The translations under genes and the position numbers were made by a program. DNA of 64,000 bases from an uncultured Eubacterium sp. (GTDB lineage Bacteria > Bacillota > Clostridia > Lachnospirales > Lachnospiraceae): positions 4,355-68,354 of the forward strand of contig CAKRDZ010000019.1 in NCBI GenBank assembly GCA_934316845.1, read 5' to 3'. The notes under the pieces were generated by a model, which was given only the letters and a program-made list of their open reading frames with translations, was not told the origin of the DNA and searched no databases. The first letter of the stretch is position 1. Each line of letters starts with the position of its first letter. Positions 44,772 to 53,974 of this stretch are shown here, in pieces.

Positions 44772-45431
44772 TTGCAATCTTTTCCTACCCCCTTGTCCGC
44801 CAAAGAAGAAGAACACTATCTCAAGCTTCATGAGCAGGGAGATAAGGAGGCCCGCCGGATCCTGATCGAGCGAAATCTGCGGCTGGTGGCTTATCTGGTA
44901 AAAAAATACACTACCAGCGACCTGCCACAGGAAGATCTGATCTCCATCGGCACCATCGGTCTGATCAAGGCTGTGGACAGTTACAAATCCGGCAAAGGTG
45001 TCCGCCTTGCAACCTACGCCTCACGCTGTATCGACAATGAACTTCTTATGACCTTCCGCAGCGCGAAAAAACAAGCGAAAGAAATTTCTCTCTCGGAACC
45101 GATCAACGGCGAAGATGGCGAGGGAAATACACTTCAGTTACTGGATCTTCTGGAAACCAATGACGAGGATGTCGCAGAGCGGCTTGAATTTGAAGAAAAC
45201 GCAAGGAAGATTTACCAATATTTGGAAACCGTTCTTACCAAGCGGGAACGCGATATCATTCGTATGCGTTACGGGCTTCCCACGCACCATCGTAGTCAGG
45301 AACGGACAGAGATCACGCAGCGCGAAATTGCAAAGAAATACGGCATCAGCCGCAGTTACGTAAGCCGGATTGAAAAACGGGCATTGGAAAAACTTCGTGA
45401 GGCATATGAAAATGACAAATCAAAAACTTGA
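44772..45431 (+). CDS. sigK: RNA polymerase sporulation sigma factor SigK
   Basis: 219 residues from a TTG start eight bases after GAGG; the frame is open further up, but that part lies in the hairpin repeat. FPTPLSAKEEEHYLKLHEQGD, IERNLRLVAYLVKKY, EDLISIGTIGLIKAVDSY and LATYASRCIDNELL form region 2, and QREIAKKYGISRSYVSRIEKRALEKL is region 4.2. The last motif and the N-terminus fit SigK better than SigE. It directs late mother-cell transcription in sporulation. It is uninterrupted (no skin-type element). It overlaps the following protease gene by 20 bases. Confidence 0.9.
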   Translation: MQSFPTPLSAKEEEHYLKLHEQGDKEARRILIERNLRLVAYLVKKYTTSDLPQEDLISIGTIGLIKAVDSYKSGKGVRLATYASRCIDNELLMTFRSAKKQAKEISLSEPINGEDGEGNTLQLLDLLETNDEDVAERLEFEENARKIYQYLETVLTKRERDIIRMRYGLPTHHRSQERTEITQREIAKKYGISRSYVSRIEKRALEKLREAYENDKSKT

Positions 45432-47091
45432 AACCGCATTGGAACTTGCCCTGTCGGTTCCGTCTTCCGTGCGCGCCAAAAGTCCCTCGCTGGAAGCCGG
45501 CTATTCGCCGGAAACGCAGTCGTGGGAATTGATCATCCGTTATTCCGGCGACCTGGTTTTGCCGGAGGATGTCACCCTCGTCTCTCTGTTTGGCGGCTAT
45601 GGCATCCTGTATCTGCCCGAAAACCGGATCGACGAAATCTCTGCCCTTCCCCAGATTGAATACATCGAAAAACCGAAACGACTGTCGTTTTCCCTCGCGG
45701 GAGGCAAATCGGCAGCGTGCATCCCTCCCGTCACAAGACCCCCGAAAAATCTGACGGGAGAAAATGTCCTGATCGGTATCATTGACAGCGGCATCGACAT
45801 CTATCACCCGGACTTTCGTAACGAAGACGGGACGACGCGTATTGTAAATCTGTGGGATCAGACCCTCGGACAGGTATTTTCCGAAGAAGAGATCAACGCG
45901 GCCCTGCTTACGGACGATGGAACATTTCCAAGTAAAGATCTTTCGGGACACGGCACTCATGTCGCCGGCATTGCCGCGGGAAATGGGCGTGCCAGCGGCG
46001 GTCTCTACGCCGGCGTTGCGACAAAAAGCCGCCTGATCGTGGTAAAACTTGGTAATCTACTTCCCGATGCCTTTCCGCGCACCACGGAACTCATGACCGC
46101 TCTGGATTATTGTGTCAGGCGGTCTCTGGAACTTCAGATGCCACTGTCTCTCAATCTCAGTTTTGGAAATAATTATGGCAGCCACACCGGATTTTCGCTA
46201 TTGGAAACCTATCTCGATACCGTTGCCACGATCGGGCGTACGACAATTGCGGTCGGCACCGGAAACGAAGGAAATCTCGGACGGCATGCTTCGGATACAC
46301 TATCGCAGATGCCCATTTCCAGAGAACTTTCCATCGCTCCCGGCGAAACTTCATTAAATATCCAGCTTTGGAAAGACTTTTCCGATGAATTTCAGATCCG
46401 CCTCACTGCCCCTTCCGGCGAATCGATATTTCTCAACGAAAACTACATCGGCGCCTATCAGGCGCGCCTTGACAATACCGACCTGTACTGGTTCTTTGGC
46501 GAACCCTCGCCCTACCAGATCTTTCAGGAAATTTATGTGGAAATGCTTCCTCCCGCCGGCCAGCAGACCATTGCGGAAGGTCTCTGGACGTGGCAGCTGA
46601 TCCCGGTCAACATCCAAAATGGACGATTTGATCTGTGGTTGCCTTCCTCCACCAGCATCAATCCGCAGACGCGCTTTCTCGTAGCCGATCCGGAAACTTC
46701 TCTTACCATCCCTTCCACCGCCTTCCGACCGATCACGGTTGCCGCCTACGACAGCAGTGCAAACCAGCTCGCCTCCTTTTCGGGCCAGGGATTTACTGCC
46801 CTTTCGCTCACCAAACCGGATCTGGCAGCCCCCGGTGTCAATATCACAAGCGCTTCGGTCGGCGGCGGTTACAACGCCCGCTCCGGTACATCGATGGCAA
46901 CTCCGTTTGTAACCGGAAGCGCCGCCCTTCTGATGCAGTACGGCATCATTCAGGGAAATGACCCGTTTCTTTACGGACAAAAAATAAAAGCCTGGCTCAT
47001 CCGCGGAGCCAGACCACTTCCTGCATTGCGCACTTACCCCAATCCACAGATCGGCTGGGGAGTATTGTGCCTCAATGATTCAATCTTTTAA
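45412..47091 (+). CDS. Csp-like S8 serine protease with insertion domain
   Basis: 559 residues. An N-terminal prodomain-like part (residues 1-100) precedes the catalytic Asp (IIDSGIDIYHPDF), His (LSGHGTHVAGIAAGNG), oxyanion Asn (VGTGNEGN) and Ser (RSGTSMATPFVTG). Between Asn and Ser lies a 190-residue insertion (LSIAPGETSLNIQLW ... QTRFLV) with beta-rich character, as the jellyroll of Csp germination proteases and related clostridial S8 enzymes. All catalytic residues are intact, unlike CspA/CspC pseudoproteases. It has no signal peptide. Overlap with sigK suggests mother-cell expression. Confidence 0.88.
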   Translation: MTNQKLETALELALSVPSSVRAKSPSLEAGYSPETQSWELIIRYSGDLVLPEDVTLVSLFGGYGILYLPENRIDEISALPQIEYIEKPKRLSFSLAGGKSAACIPPVTRPPKNLTGENVLIGIIDSGIDIYHPDFRNEDGTTRIVNLWDQTLGQVFSEEEINAALLTDDGTFPSKDLSGHGTHVAGIAAGNGRASGGLYAGVATKSRLIVVKLGNLLPDAFPRTTELMTALDYCVRRSLELQMPLSLNLSFGNNYGSHTGFSLLETYLDTVATIGRTTIAVGTGNEGNLGRHASDTLSQMPISRELSIAPGETSLNIQLWKDFSDEFQIRLTAPSGESIFLNENYIGAYQARLDNTDLYWFFGEPSPYQIFQEIYVEMLPPAGQQTIAEGLWTWQLIPVNIQNGRFDLWLPSSTSINPQTRFLVADPETSLTIPSTAFRPITVAAYDSSANQLASFSGQGFTALSLTKPDLAAPGVNITSASVGGGYNARSGTSMATPFVTGSAALLMQYGIIQGNDPFLYGQKIKAWLIRGARPLPALRTYPNPQIGWGVLCLNDSIF

Positions 47092-47099
47092 TATTTTCT

Positions 47100-47290
47100 G
47101 TAACTATTCAGGATCCAATGCATGGAAATCAATGAATCGTCGTGCTTGCACGTAAGAGACTTTGATTTCCATACATTGGATCCTAATAGGGCTCCCCCTC
47201 CCCATATGAGCATTTTTAGCCTTGCCAAAGGCGGGAAAGAACACGAAGTGTTCGAAATGCGAATGTGTGGGAGGGGGCCTGAATAGTTAC
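47100..47290. repeat. Structured GTAA-ended element, copy 2 (191 bp)
   Basis: Same 13-bp ends as copy 1, with GGATCC-flanked long hairpin near 47111-47192 and the second compound hairpin whose outer arms are CCCCCTCCC / GGGAGGGGG here. Left flank TATTTTCT and right flank CGGTTTCT share only five of eight bases. It lies between the Csp-like protease stop and folA; its right end supplies the folA stop codon. Confidence 0.9.
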
Positions 47291-47772
47291 CGGTTTCTTT
47301 CATATGTTACAAACGCAAAACCACCGCGGTTGTCTTCTTCCATTTTTTTCCAATTACCTTCAGATAGGAATTCCGGAAAATAAGCATCCGCGTCACATTT
47401 TTCTGCCACTTCGGTAAGATACATTTTCGAGGCCAGTGGAAGAAACTCCCGGTAGACCTGCTCGCCCCCGATGACATAAATGTCTCCGGGCAGTTTTTCC
47501 ATCTTGGCAAGCGCCTCTTCGACCGATGTTACCCAGATAATATTTTCCGTATTTTCATGTTTTTCGTGGCTGAGTACAATGTGTGTCCGCTCCGGGAGCG
47601 GTCTGCCTCCGGGAAAACTTTCCAGTGTCTTACGCCCCATCACGACCACATTGTGAAGCGTATGGCTGCGGAACCACGCCATATCTTCTTTAATATGAAA
47701 CAGCAGTTTTCCGTCCTTTCCAATGCCAAGATCCGATGCCACCGCCGCGATCATCCGTATTTCCTTTGCCAT
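47287..47772 (-). CDS. folA: Dihydrofolate reductase
   Basis: 161 residues with MIAAVASDLGIGKDGKLLFHIKEDMAWFR, VVMGRKTLESF, RTHIVLS and YVIGGEQVYREFL, the standard DHFR motifs (acidic active-site residue ED in the first helix). It makes tetrahydrofolate with NADPH. The TAA stop lies inside the inverted end of element copy 2, so the native C-terminus was probably replaced; it ends FAFVTYERNR, where DHFRs normally end within a few residues, so function should be kept. The gene starts four bases after the hflX stop. Confidence 0.94.
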   Translation of the reverse strand: MAKEIRMIAAVASDLGIGKDGKLLFHIKEDMAWFRSHTLHNVVVMGRKTLESFPGGRPLPERTHIVLSHEKHENTENIIWVTSVEEALAKMEKLPGDIYVIGGEQVYREFLPLASKMYLTEVAEKCDADAYFPEFLSEGNWKKMEEDNRGGFAFVTYERNR

Positions 47773-47776
47773 CCGG

Positions 47777-49057
47777 TCACCCCATCACTTTGCCGACGTA
47801 GGCAGCCGGCACTGCTGCTTCAACGTAGATACCGTCTTCCCGGTATTCTTCCGTATCCAGTCTGCCATATTCACGTATGATCTGAATTTTGCCCGCTTCC
47901 TGATAAGAAAATGTCTTCTCAATCCGCACAAAATCCTCATTTAAAATCTTTTCAATCTTTTGCAGAAGTTCGTCAAATCCCTGCTGCTTTTTGGCGGAAA
48001 GGAGCTGGACCTCTTTGCTTCTTGCATCTTTAAATAAAAGCGGATCCACGCTCTTTCCCTCTGCCTGAAGCCGGTCAATTTTGTTAAATACTGTCAAAAC
48101 CGGTTTATCCTGTACTTCCAGATTTTTCAATGTCTCATAAACAACATTCATATGGGTTTCATAATGTTCATCCGAACAGTCCACAACGTGCAGGATCATA
48201 TCCGCATATCTTGCTTCTTCCAGCGTACTTCGGAATGCCTGAATCAGATGATGCGGCAGTTTATTGATAAATCCGACCGTGTCCGTAAACAAAATCTTCT
48301 GTCCATTTTCCAATTCATAACTTCTCGTCGTCGGATCCAGCGTCGCAAAAAGCATGTCCTCTTCCAGCACATCCGAATGCGTCAAAGCATTCAAAAGCGT
48401 TGATTTTCCGGCATTTGTGTATCCAACGATTGCCACAACTTTGCTTCCATTGTTAAGACGCTGTTTGCGCATTGTCTCACGGGTTGCCACGACACTTTTT
48501 AACTGCCTGTTGAGCATTGAGATCCGTTCACGGATGAGACGGCGGTCGAGTTCCAGTTTTTTCTCTCCGGGTCCTCTGGTGCCGATACCGCCGCTGCTGC
48601 CTGCCGCACCGCCACCGATCCTCGACAGCGATTTTCCAAGTCCGGTCAGTCGGGAAGCACGATAGCGAAGCTGGGCAAGTTCCACCTGCAATTTTCCCTC
48701 ACTCGTACTCGCATGCGCGGCAAAAATATCCAAAATCAATACTGTCCGGTCAATAACCTTACAGCCAAGTTCTTCCTGCAGATTTCCAATCTGTGCCGGC
48801 GACAACTCATCGTCACTGATCACCGTATCCGCCTCGTACAGATGGATCAACTCCCGCAACTCCTCAATTTTTCCCTTTCCAATATAGGTTCCCGCATGAA
48901 CCGCCTCCCTGTTCTGGATCAGGGTTCCCACCGTCTCTGCACCGGCGGTATCCGCAAGTTCCGCAAGTTCGGCAAGCGAAGCCTCAACCTCCGTGCCATC
49001 CCCGAGGTCTACTGCGATCAAAATAACCCGTTCTTTTCGTTCTCTCGTCTCTATCAT
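47777..49057 (-). CDS. hflX: GTPase HflX
   Basis: 426 residues. The N-terminal HflX domain (ELVELAETA-like segment and SPAQIGNLQEELGCKVIDRT, GPGEKKLELDRRLI) precedes the G domain: GYTNAGKST (G1), DTVGFI (G3), NKID (G4). HflX binds the 50S ribosome and rescues or splits stalled ribosomes under stress. The start after GAGG was preferred to an ATG two codons upstream. It is transcribed with folA. Confidence 0.93.
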   Translation of the reverse strand: MIETRERKERVILIAVDLGDGTEVEASLAELAELADTAGAETVGTLIQNREAVHAGTYIGKGKIEELRELIHLYEADTVISDDELSPAQIGNLQEELGCKVIDRTVLILDIFAAHASTSEGKLQVELAQLRYRASRLTGLGKSLSRIGGGAAGSSGGIGTRGPGEKKLELDRRLIRERISMLNRQLKSVVATRETMRKQRLNNGSKVVAIVGYTNAGKSTLLNALTHSDVLEEDMLFATLDPTTRSYELENGQKILFTDTVGFINKLPHHLIQAFRSTLEEARYADMILHVVDCSDEHYETHMNVVYETLKNLEVQDKPVLTVFNKIDRLQAEGKSVDPLLFKDARSKEVQLLSAKKQQGFDELLQKIEKILNEDFVRIEKTFSYQEAGKIQIIREYGRLDTEEYREDGIYVEAAVPAAYVGKVMG

Positions 49058-49092
49058 AAACATTTCCTCATTTCTGCCAGTCTTCTATACCC

Positions 49093-49121
49093 ATTGTGCC
49101 GTTTTCCGTGGGAAATGTCAA
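49093..49121 (-). promoter_or_regulatory. Vegetative promoter of hflX-folA
   Basis: Minus strand TTGACA, 17-base spacer, CACAAT, in the 70-base gap between the zupT stop and the hflX start, about 36 bases before the start codon. Confidence 0.7.
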
Positions 49122-49127
49122 GCGCAT

Positions 49128-49919
49128 TTACAAAAACAGCAGCAAACTTACCGCCATCACACCCATTCCGGAGATCAATCCATACAACGACAAATGATGT
49201 TCGCCGTATTCACGCGCCGCCGGAAGCAGTTCGTCAAATGAGATAAACACCATGATACCGGCTACACCGGAAAATATAATCCCATATACCATGTCATTCA
49301 TGATCGGAAGCAGGATCAGCCATCCGAGCAATGCCCCAAGCGGTTCTGCAAGTCCGGATAAAAAGGAGTAGTTAAATGCTTTGCATTTGGAACCGGTCGC
49401 CTGATAGATGGGAACCGACACCGCGATGCCTTCCGGTATGTTATGGATTGCGATCGCCGTAACGATCGGAAGTGCTACACTTGGTTCCTGCAATGCCGAC
49501 ACAAACGTCGCCAGTCCTTCCGGAAAATTGTGGATTCCAATTGCCAGTGCCGTAAACACTCCCATCCGCATCAGTTTCCCGGATTTTTTGTCCTCATCTT
49601 CCACACACCTGACCTCGTGCGGATTTTCCTCCGATGGGATCAGTTTATCAATGACCGCGATCACCAGCATTCCTCCAAAAAATGCCAAAATAACGATCCA
49701 GTTTCCTGTCCTTTCCCCCAGCTCTGCCGTAAGCGATGTCTTTGCTTTCGCAAGAATTTCCACCAAAGATACATAGATCATCACCCCTGCGGAAAATCCC
49801 AGGCTGACAGAGAGAAATTTCTTATTCGTATGTTTTGCCACAAACGCGATGCAGCTGCCGATCCCGGTACTAAGCCCGGCAAGTGTTGTAAGTAAAAACG
49901 CCGTAATGACTGAATTCAT
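49128..49919 (-). CDS. zupT: ZIP family metal transporter (ZupT-like)
   Basis: 263 residues with eight predicted membrane segments. IGIHNFPEGLATF and IAIHNIPEGIAVS are the paired H-N-x-P-E-G metal motifs of ZIP transporters in helices 4 and 5; a variable acidic loop (SEENPHEVRCVEDEDKKS) precedes them. It imports divalent metals, mainly zinc and perhaps iron or manganese. It has its own promoter and diverges from the DUF1275 gene. Confidence 0.92.
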   Translation of the reverse strand: MNSVITAFLLTTLAGLSTGIGSCIAFVAKHTNKKFLSVSLGFSAGVMIYVSLVEILAKAKTSLTAELGERTGNWIVILAFFGGMLVIAVIDKLIPSEENPHEVRCVEDEDKKSGKLMRMGVFTALAIGIHNFPEGLATFVSALQEPSVALPIVTAIAIHNIPEGIAVSVPIYQATGSKCKAFNYSFLSGLAEPLGALLGWLILLPIMNDMVYGIIFSGVAGIMVFISFDELLPAAREYGEHHLSLYGLISGMGVMAVSLLLFL

Positions 49920-49996
49920 ATATTTTCTCCTGACTCTCTTTTTTTATCTTTATGCATTCTCTCCCGAAAATGCTACTATCATCACATAACACCGCT

Positions 49997-50025
49997 ATCA
50001 TAATGGGAAATTCCCTGTTTGTCAA
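49997..50025 (-). promoter_or_regulatory. zupT promoter with palindrome in the spacer
   Basis: Minus strand TTGACA, 17-base spacer, TATGAT. The spacer contains the perfect palindrome GGGAATTTCCC, a possible repressor site. Confidence 0.7.
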
Positions 50026-50057
50026 TAACCGTAAATCGTGCTTTTTTCTCGTTAATA

Positions 50058-50086
50058 TTGACCTTTATCGGCGAACTTGCTATAAT
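50058..50086 (+). promoter_or_regulatory. Vegetative promoter of the DUF1275-LysR operon
   Basis: TTGACC, 17-base spacer, TATAAT, about 30 bases upstream of the DUF1275 start, divergent from the zupT promoter 32 bases away. Confidence 0.8.
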
Positions 50087-50114
50087 ACAGTTCGAAGAAA
50101 GAAGGATGATATGT

Positions 50115-50786
50115 ATGATGAAAATAACTCAGATTTCCGAATCCATCCGCCTGGGAGCCCTTCTTGCAATATCCGGCGGAATGATGGATGCGTATTCATA
50201 TATTATGAGAGGACACGTATTTGCCAATGCCCAGACCGGCAATATGCTCCTTTTCGGAGTCAACCTTTCCGAGGGCAATTTTGAAAAAGCACTGACCTAT
50301 TTCTGCCCGATCCTTGCCTTTACGATTGGAATCATGCTTGCCGATGTCTTTCGCATGAAATCCATCGAAATGCTTCACTGGCGGCAGATTTCGGTATTGA
50401 TCGAAGCGGTCATCCTGTTCGGTGTCGCTTTTATCCCATTGCCGCTCAATCTGCTGGCAAACAGCCTGACTTCTCTTGCCTGCGGCATTCAGGTCGAAAG
50501 TTTTCGAAAGATTCACGGACGCGGCATCGCCACGACAATGTGTATCGGAAACCTGCGAAGTGCCACACAGAATATGTGTGATTTTTTCCATACCAAAGAG
50601 AAGAAAAGTCTGCGAAACGGATTTTTGTATTTTGGAATTATTACCTGTTTTATCTTAGGTGCGATACTGGGAAACCTTTGTATTACCCTTTTGCATGAAA
50701 AGGCAATTCTTGTCAGCGCCGGATTGTTGTTTATTGCCTTTATGATCATGTTTATTGATCTGGAGGAGAAGGGAGAAGAAATTTGA
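50115..50786 (+). CDS. DUF1275 (YoaK-type) membrane protein
   Basis: About 223 residues, six hydrophobic segments. SGGMMDAYSYIMRGHVFANAQTGNML near the N-terminus is the DUF1275 hallmark, and GIQVESFRKIHGRGIATTMCIGNLRS is its mid-protein repeat. The start is one of two adjacent ATGs nine bases after AAGG. Function is unknown; relatives are predicted transporters or permeases. Its stop overlaps the TTG start of the LysR gene, so the two are translationally coupled. Confidence 0.85.
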   Translation: MMKITQISESIRLGALLAISGGMMDAYSYIMRGHVFANAQTGNMLLFGVNLSEGNFEKALTYFCPILAFTIGIMLADVFRMKSIEMLHWRQISVLIEAVILFGVAFIPLPLNLLANSLTSLACGIQVESFRKIHGRGIATTMCIGNLRSATQNMCDFFHTKEKKSLRNGFLYFGIITCFILGAILGNLCITLLHEKAILVSAGLLFIAFMIMFIDLEEKGEEI

Positions 50787-51685
50787 CATTACAGCAATTA
50801 AAATACATCGCCTTAGTGGCAGAAAAAGGAAATATTACAGATGCTGCGAAGGCTCTGTACATCTCCCAGCCCAGTCTGACGGCTGCCATCAAAGAATTGG
50901 AAAAGGAAATGAATATCCGGATCTTTGACCGCACCAATAAGGGCGTTCATGTCTCAAAAGAAGGGGAACTTTTTTTGGGCTATGCGCGACAGATTCTGGA
51001 ACAGGTCTATCTTTTAGAGGATCATTATAAAAATGAAGAAAACCGAAAACAGGAATTTTGCATCTCGACGCAGCATTATTCTTTTGCCGTCAATGCCTTT
51101 GTCGATCTGATCAAAGAATACGGGCAGAACGAATACGATTTTTCTCTCCGGGAGACACAGACTTACGAGATTATTGATGATGTGGCACGGATGAAAAGCG
51201 AAATTGGTATATTGTATCTGGATTCCTTTAACGAACCTGTCATCCGCAAGTTATTAAAGACAAACCAGCTTCACTTTGAGCCTTTATTTACGGCAAAGCC
51301 ACATATTTTTATCAGCAGCAGTCATCCGCTGGCAAAAAAGAAAAAGATTTCTTTACAAGAATTATCGCCCTATCCATATCTTTCATTTGAACAGGGCGAC
51401 CATAATTCATTTTATTTTTCGGAAGAGTTATTCAGTACCGAAGTACGCGGGAAAAATATCCGCGTCCGCGACCGTGCGACTCTTTTCAATCTGCTGATCG
51501 GGTTAAATGGTTATACGATCTGTAGCGGAGTCATTGACCCGGAACTCAATGGCAGCAACATCGTCGCCGTTCCTCTGCAGGAATCCGGCGAGATGCACAT
51601 TGGCTATATCACGCACCGAAACAGCTCGCGAAGTCCGCTTGGTGCATTTTATCTGGATGCCTTAAAAAAATATATCAGCCATTAG
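50783..51685 (+). CDS. LysR-family transcriptional regulator, TTG start
   Basis: 300 residues. LysR winged helix-turn-helix LQQLKYIALVAEKGNITDAAKALYISQPSLTAAIKELE at the N-terminus and an effector domain ending YITHRNSSRSPLGAFYLDAL. A TTG start overlaps the DUF1275 stop, with GGGAG seven bases before. It overlaps the convergent metE gene tail to tail by 11 bases. A link to methionine regulation (MetR type) is possible only from position; the coupled DUF1275 gene is the more likely partner. Confidence 0.9.
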   Translation: MTLQQLKYIALVAEKGNITDAAKALYISQPSLTAAIKELEKEMNIRIFDRTNKGVHVSKEGELFLGYARQILEQVYLLEDHYKNEENRKQEFCISTQHYSFAVNAFVDLIKEYGQNEYDFSLRETQTYEIIDDVARMKSEIGILYLDSFNEPVIRKLLKTNQLHFEPLFTAKPHIFISSSHPLAKKKKISLQELSPYPYLSFEQGDHNSFYFSEELFSTEVRGKNIRVRDRATLFNLLIGLNGYTICSGVIDPELNGSNIVAVPLQESGEMHIGYITHRNSSRSPLGAFYLDALKKYISH

Positions 51686-53945
51686 CCTGCTCTTCACGCA
51701 GTTTCTTTGCCGCCAAAACCATGTTGCAAAGACTTGGTTTTGTTTCTTTGGTTCCCCTTGTCTTCAAACCGCAGTCCGGGTTTACCCACAATTTTTCCAC
51801 TTTCACCTTTTTCGTCATCTTCCGCAGTGCCTCAACAATTTCTTCCTCGGATGGGATACGCGGAGAATGGATATCGTACACACCCGGTCCGACTTCTGTG
51901 CGGAAATTATTTTCCTGCAGCGAATCCAGTATCGTCAGATCCGACCGGGAGGCCTCAAAGGTGATCACATCGGCATCCATCTGGTCAATGGCAGGGATAA
52001 TGTCCGTAAATTCGCTGTAGCACATATGCGTGTGGATCTGGGTTTCTGCTTTGGCACCACTGTGTACCAGGCGGAAGGCGCGGATCGCCCAATCCAGATA
52101 TTCCGTATACCAGTCAGAACGACGCAGCGGCAGTTTTTCACGAAGTGCCGCCTCATCCACCTGAATCACGGAAATTCCATTTTTTTCCAAGTCAAGCATT
52201 TCATCCCGGATTGCCAGTGCGATCTGATAGGCACTTTCTTTCAAAGAAATATCCTCTCTTGGAAATGACCAGTTCAATATCGTAACCGGCCCAGTGAGCA
52301 TCCCCTTCATCGGCTTCTCCGTAAGGCTCTGCGCATAAACGGACCAGTCTACGGTCATCGCTTTTCCCCTCGAAATATCGCCCCAGATGATCGGCGGTTT
52401 TACACATCTTGTTCCATAGGACTGAACCCACGCTTTCTCCGTGAACAGATAGCCCTTCAAATTTTCTCCAAAATATTCCACCATGTCATTTCGCTCGTAT
52501 TCGCCGTGAACCAGCACATCCAATCCAATTTCTTCCTGCAGAGCGACGCATTCTGCAATCTTTTTGCGGTTAAACGCGACGTATTCTTCTTCAGAAATTT
52601 CTTTTTTGCGATACGCCGTTCTCGTCGCTTTTACATCTGCCGTCTGTGGAAAAGATCCAATCGTTGTTGTTGGAAACAGTGGCAGCGAAAATCTTTCTTT
52701 TTGTATCTTTTCGCGTTCTTCAAATGCCGGCAATCTGGTAAAATCTTCCTCTTTTATCTCGGAAACACGCTTCTGAACCGCCGGATCGCCGCAGTCTCTT
52801 GCTTCTGAAAACAATTTTGTATTTTCCTGCAAAATATCGCTTTCTTTTCCCTCTGCCAGCTCTTTCAGTTCTTCCAGTTCCTGGAGTTTTTCAAGCGCAA
52901 ACGCAAAATGTTTCCCTACATTTTCCGGCAGTTTCCCCTCATTTTGCAGCGTATAAGGCACATGAAGGAGCGAACACGACGTGCTGATCACAACGGAAAT
53001 ATTTTTCGCTTTCAATCCGTCTATCACATCCAATGTCTTCTGATAATGATTGCGCCAGATATTTTTTCCATTGACAACCCCGGCAAACAAAAGTTTATCT
53101 TCCGGAAAACCGTATTTTTCCACGAGTGCCGTCGTCTCTTTTCCCTCGATAAAATCCAGTCCGATTCCATCAAAATCCATCGTTACCACCGTTTCATAGA
53201 TGTCACGAACATCTCCAAAATACGTCTGTAGAAGTATTTTCACGCCCTTTTTCCCGGACAGTATCTTATCATATAATTTTACAAACAATTCCTGATCTTC
53301 CTTTGTCAGATCATGTACAAGATATGGTTCATCAAACTGAATCCACGCAGTTCCTGCTTTTTCCAGCTTGCCGGTCAGCTCACAATACGCCTCGCAAAGC
53401 TGCTCCGCAAAATCCCGAATCCCTTTTTCACCGACAAAACGGATCAATTTCAAGAGTGTAAATGGTCCCACGATAACCGGTTTTGTTTCAATTCCATTTT
53501 CCTTGGCTTCCAGATATTCATCCACCGGTTTATTTCCTGCCAGAGAAATCGTCGTATCGTCCTCGATCTCCGGAACCATGTAATGATAGTTGGTGTTAAA
53601 CCATTTTTTCATTGCCAGCGCTTTTACATCCCCCTGCGCTCCCTGATAACCGCGCGCCATCGCAAAATACGTATCCCGCTCCGATAATCCCAGTGTTTTA
53701 TAACGCTTTGGAATGATATTAAACAAAACCGCCGCATCCAAAGTCGTATCGTAGAATGAAAAATCCCCTGACGGAATAAAATCAATCCGGCTGTCCTTCT
53801 GCCACTTCCACTGTTCCAAGCGGATTTCTTTCCCTGTTTTTTCCAATTCTGCCGCATCTGCTTCCCCGCGGAAAAACTTTTCCGTCACAAATTTTAACTC
53901 TCTTAATATTCCCACTCGGGGGAATCCGATCACTGATGTTTTCAT
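51675..53945 (-). CDS. metE: Cobalamin-independent methionine synthase
   Basis: 756 residues. The N-terminal half begins VIGFPRVGILRELKFVTEKFF; the C-terminal half carries the zinc site (HTHMCYSEF and NPDCGLKTRG) and TTTIGSFPQT, the 5-methyltetrahydropteroyltriglutamate-homocysteine methyltransferase pattern. It methylates homocysteine to methionine without B12. It is monocistronic; its leader contains element copy 3. GGAGG precedes the start by eight bases. Confidence 0.95.
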   Translation of the reverse strand: MKTSVIGFPRVGILRELKFVTEKFFRGEADAAELEKTGKEIRLEQWKWQKDSRIDFIPSGDFSFYDTTLDAAVLFNIIPKRYKTLGLSERDTYFAMARGYQGAQGDVKALAMKKWFNTNYHYMVPEIEDDTTISLAGNKPVDEYLEAKENGIETKPVIVGPFTLLKLIRFVGEKGIRDFAEQLCEAYCELTGKLEKAGTAWIQFDEPYLVHDLTKEDQELFVKLYDKILSGKKGVKILLQTYFGDVRDIYETVVTMDFDGIGLDFIEGKETTALVEKYGFPEDKLLFAGVVNGKNIWRNHYQKTLDVIDGLKAKNISVVISTSCSLLHVPYTLQNEGKLPENVGKHFAFALEKLQELEELKELAEGKESDILQENTKLFSEARDCGDPAVQKRVSEIKEEDFTRLPAFEEREKIQKERFSLPLFPTTTIGSFPQTADVKATRTAYRKKEISEEEYVAFNRKKIAECVALQEEIGLDVLVHGEYERNDMVEYFGENLKGYLFTEKAWVQSYGTRCVKPPIIWGDISRGKAMTVDWSVYAQSLTEKPMKGMLTGPVTILNWSFPREDISLKESAYQIALAIRDEMLDLEKNGISVIQVDEAALREKLPLRRSDWYTEYLDWAIRAFRLVHSGAKAETQIHTHMCYSEFTDIIPAIDQMDADVITFEASRSDLTILDSLQENNFRTEVGPGVYDIHSPRIPSEEEIVEALRKMTKKVKVEKLWVNPDCGLKTRGTKETKPSLCNMVLAAKKLREEQANG

Positions 53946-53974
53946 TAAAAAACCCTCCTTTTTTTGATATCACC

